From Flavobacteriaceae bacterium (lineage in GTDB: Bacteria; Bacteroidota; Bacteroidia; Flavobacteriales; Flavobacteriaceae): a DNA stretch of 5,847 bases. The translations under genes and the position numbers were made by a program. The DNA lies in NCBI GenBank assembly GCA_023700885.1, contig JAMPYA010000142.1, positions 1 to 5,847 of the forward strand. Reading direction: 5' to 3'. The notes beneath the pieces are model-generated. The model made no database searches. It was not told where the DNA came from and saw only the letters and a program-made list of their open reading frames with translations. Below are positions 5,809-5,847 of this stretch, in pieces (position 1 is the stretch's first letter; every line of letters begins with the position of its first letter).

Positions 5809-5847
5809 AGACGGAAAAAAGAACAACAAAGACTGTCACTTCGAGTG
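5800..5847 (+). repeat. 48-base direct repeat, copy B, reaching the window end
   Basis: Second copy of 5555-5602 with a single difference. It ends with CACTTCGAGTG at the last base of the window, the point at which copy A enters an inverted hairpin module. A fifth module is therefore expected just outside the window. Confidence 0.95.

Larger units (their letters stand above)
5525..5847. repeat. Array of paired palindromic hairpin repeats
   Basis: After the wecB stop there is no gene up to the window end; the stretch is a repeat array. It is built of hairpin modules with the flanks TTCTCGATAC (left) and CACTYGAA (right), placed in opposite orientations: + at 5525-5563, - at 5594-5647, - at 5712-5748, + at 5759-5808, and the start of another - module at 5839. 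Between the + module and the next - module lies an A-rich linker (5564-5593 and 5809-5838). A decayed + module probably lies at about 5652-5683 (GTTCCG ... AAACTGTC), which would make the array a tandem of bipartite units starting near 5525, 5652 and 5759. The organisation recalls REP/BIME elements of enterobacteria; similar repeats are, from memory, frequent in flavobacteria. Short open frames across this array are not convincing genes. Confidence 0.85.

Noticed and set aside
5525..5847. CRISPR array
   Set aside because: Repeats alternate in orientation, spacing is irregular, the linkers are themselves conserved rather than unique spacers, and no cas gene is present.

Overview
The window looks like part of a polysaccharide (capsule, O-antigen or exopolysaccharide) locus from a member of the Bacteroidota, most likely a flavobacterium. 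This rests on the strong AT bias, the lack of clear Shine-Dalgarno sequences, one good TAnnTTTG Bacteroidota promoter element, a DUF4143-type AAA ATPase, and a style of palindromic intergenic repeat that I associate from memory with flavobacterial genomes. The organism call is inference; there is no rRNA or other marker gene.

Layout, all genes on the + strand. Positions 1-2922 hold three closely spaced glycosyltransferase genes: a GT2 enzyme cut by the left edge, a GT4 enzyme, and a second GT2 enzyme that is a clear paralogue of the first. They are separated by 11 and 17 bases and are very AT-rich (about a quarter G+C by eye on sampled lines). Positions 2923-3186 are a junction: a long-looped inverted repeat (2926-2975), a decayed 5' fragment of a wecB-like epimerase gene (3034-3114), and two near-identical 26-base repeats, each containing a palindrome, on either side of a -7 promoter box. 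Positions 3187-4398 encode an AAA_14/DUF4143 ATPase that has no obvious role in sugar metabolism and looks like an inserted accessory gene. Positions 4428-5561 encode an intact non-hydrolysing UDP-GlcNAc 2-epimerase (WecB/MnaA), which makes UDP-ManNAc. The ATPase and epimerase genes have visibly higher G+C than the glycosyltransferases.

Positions 5525-5847 are an array of structured palindromic repeats. At least four hairpin modules share the same flanks (TTCTCGATAC on one side, CACTYGAA on the other) but have different, internally complementary cores. They occur in opposite orientations in pairs joined by an A-rich linker, and the array runs off the right edge. The first module lies inside the wecB reading frame and supplies the last 11 sense codons and the stop.

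Functionally, WecB would supply UDP-ManNAc (or its derivative UDP-ManNAcA) to the surface glycan, and the three glycosyltransferases would add sugars to the lipid-linked repeat unit. Donor and acceptor sugars cannot be read from the sequence. The parts most worth following up are the palindromic array with its covarying stems, its fusion to the end of wecB, the truncated wecB copy next to the ATPase gene, and the twin palindromes around the ATPase promoter. I do not see a multi-gene defence system or any clearly new protein system.
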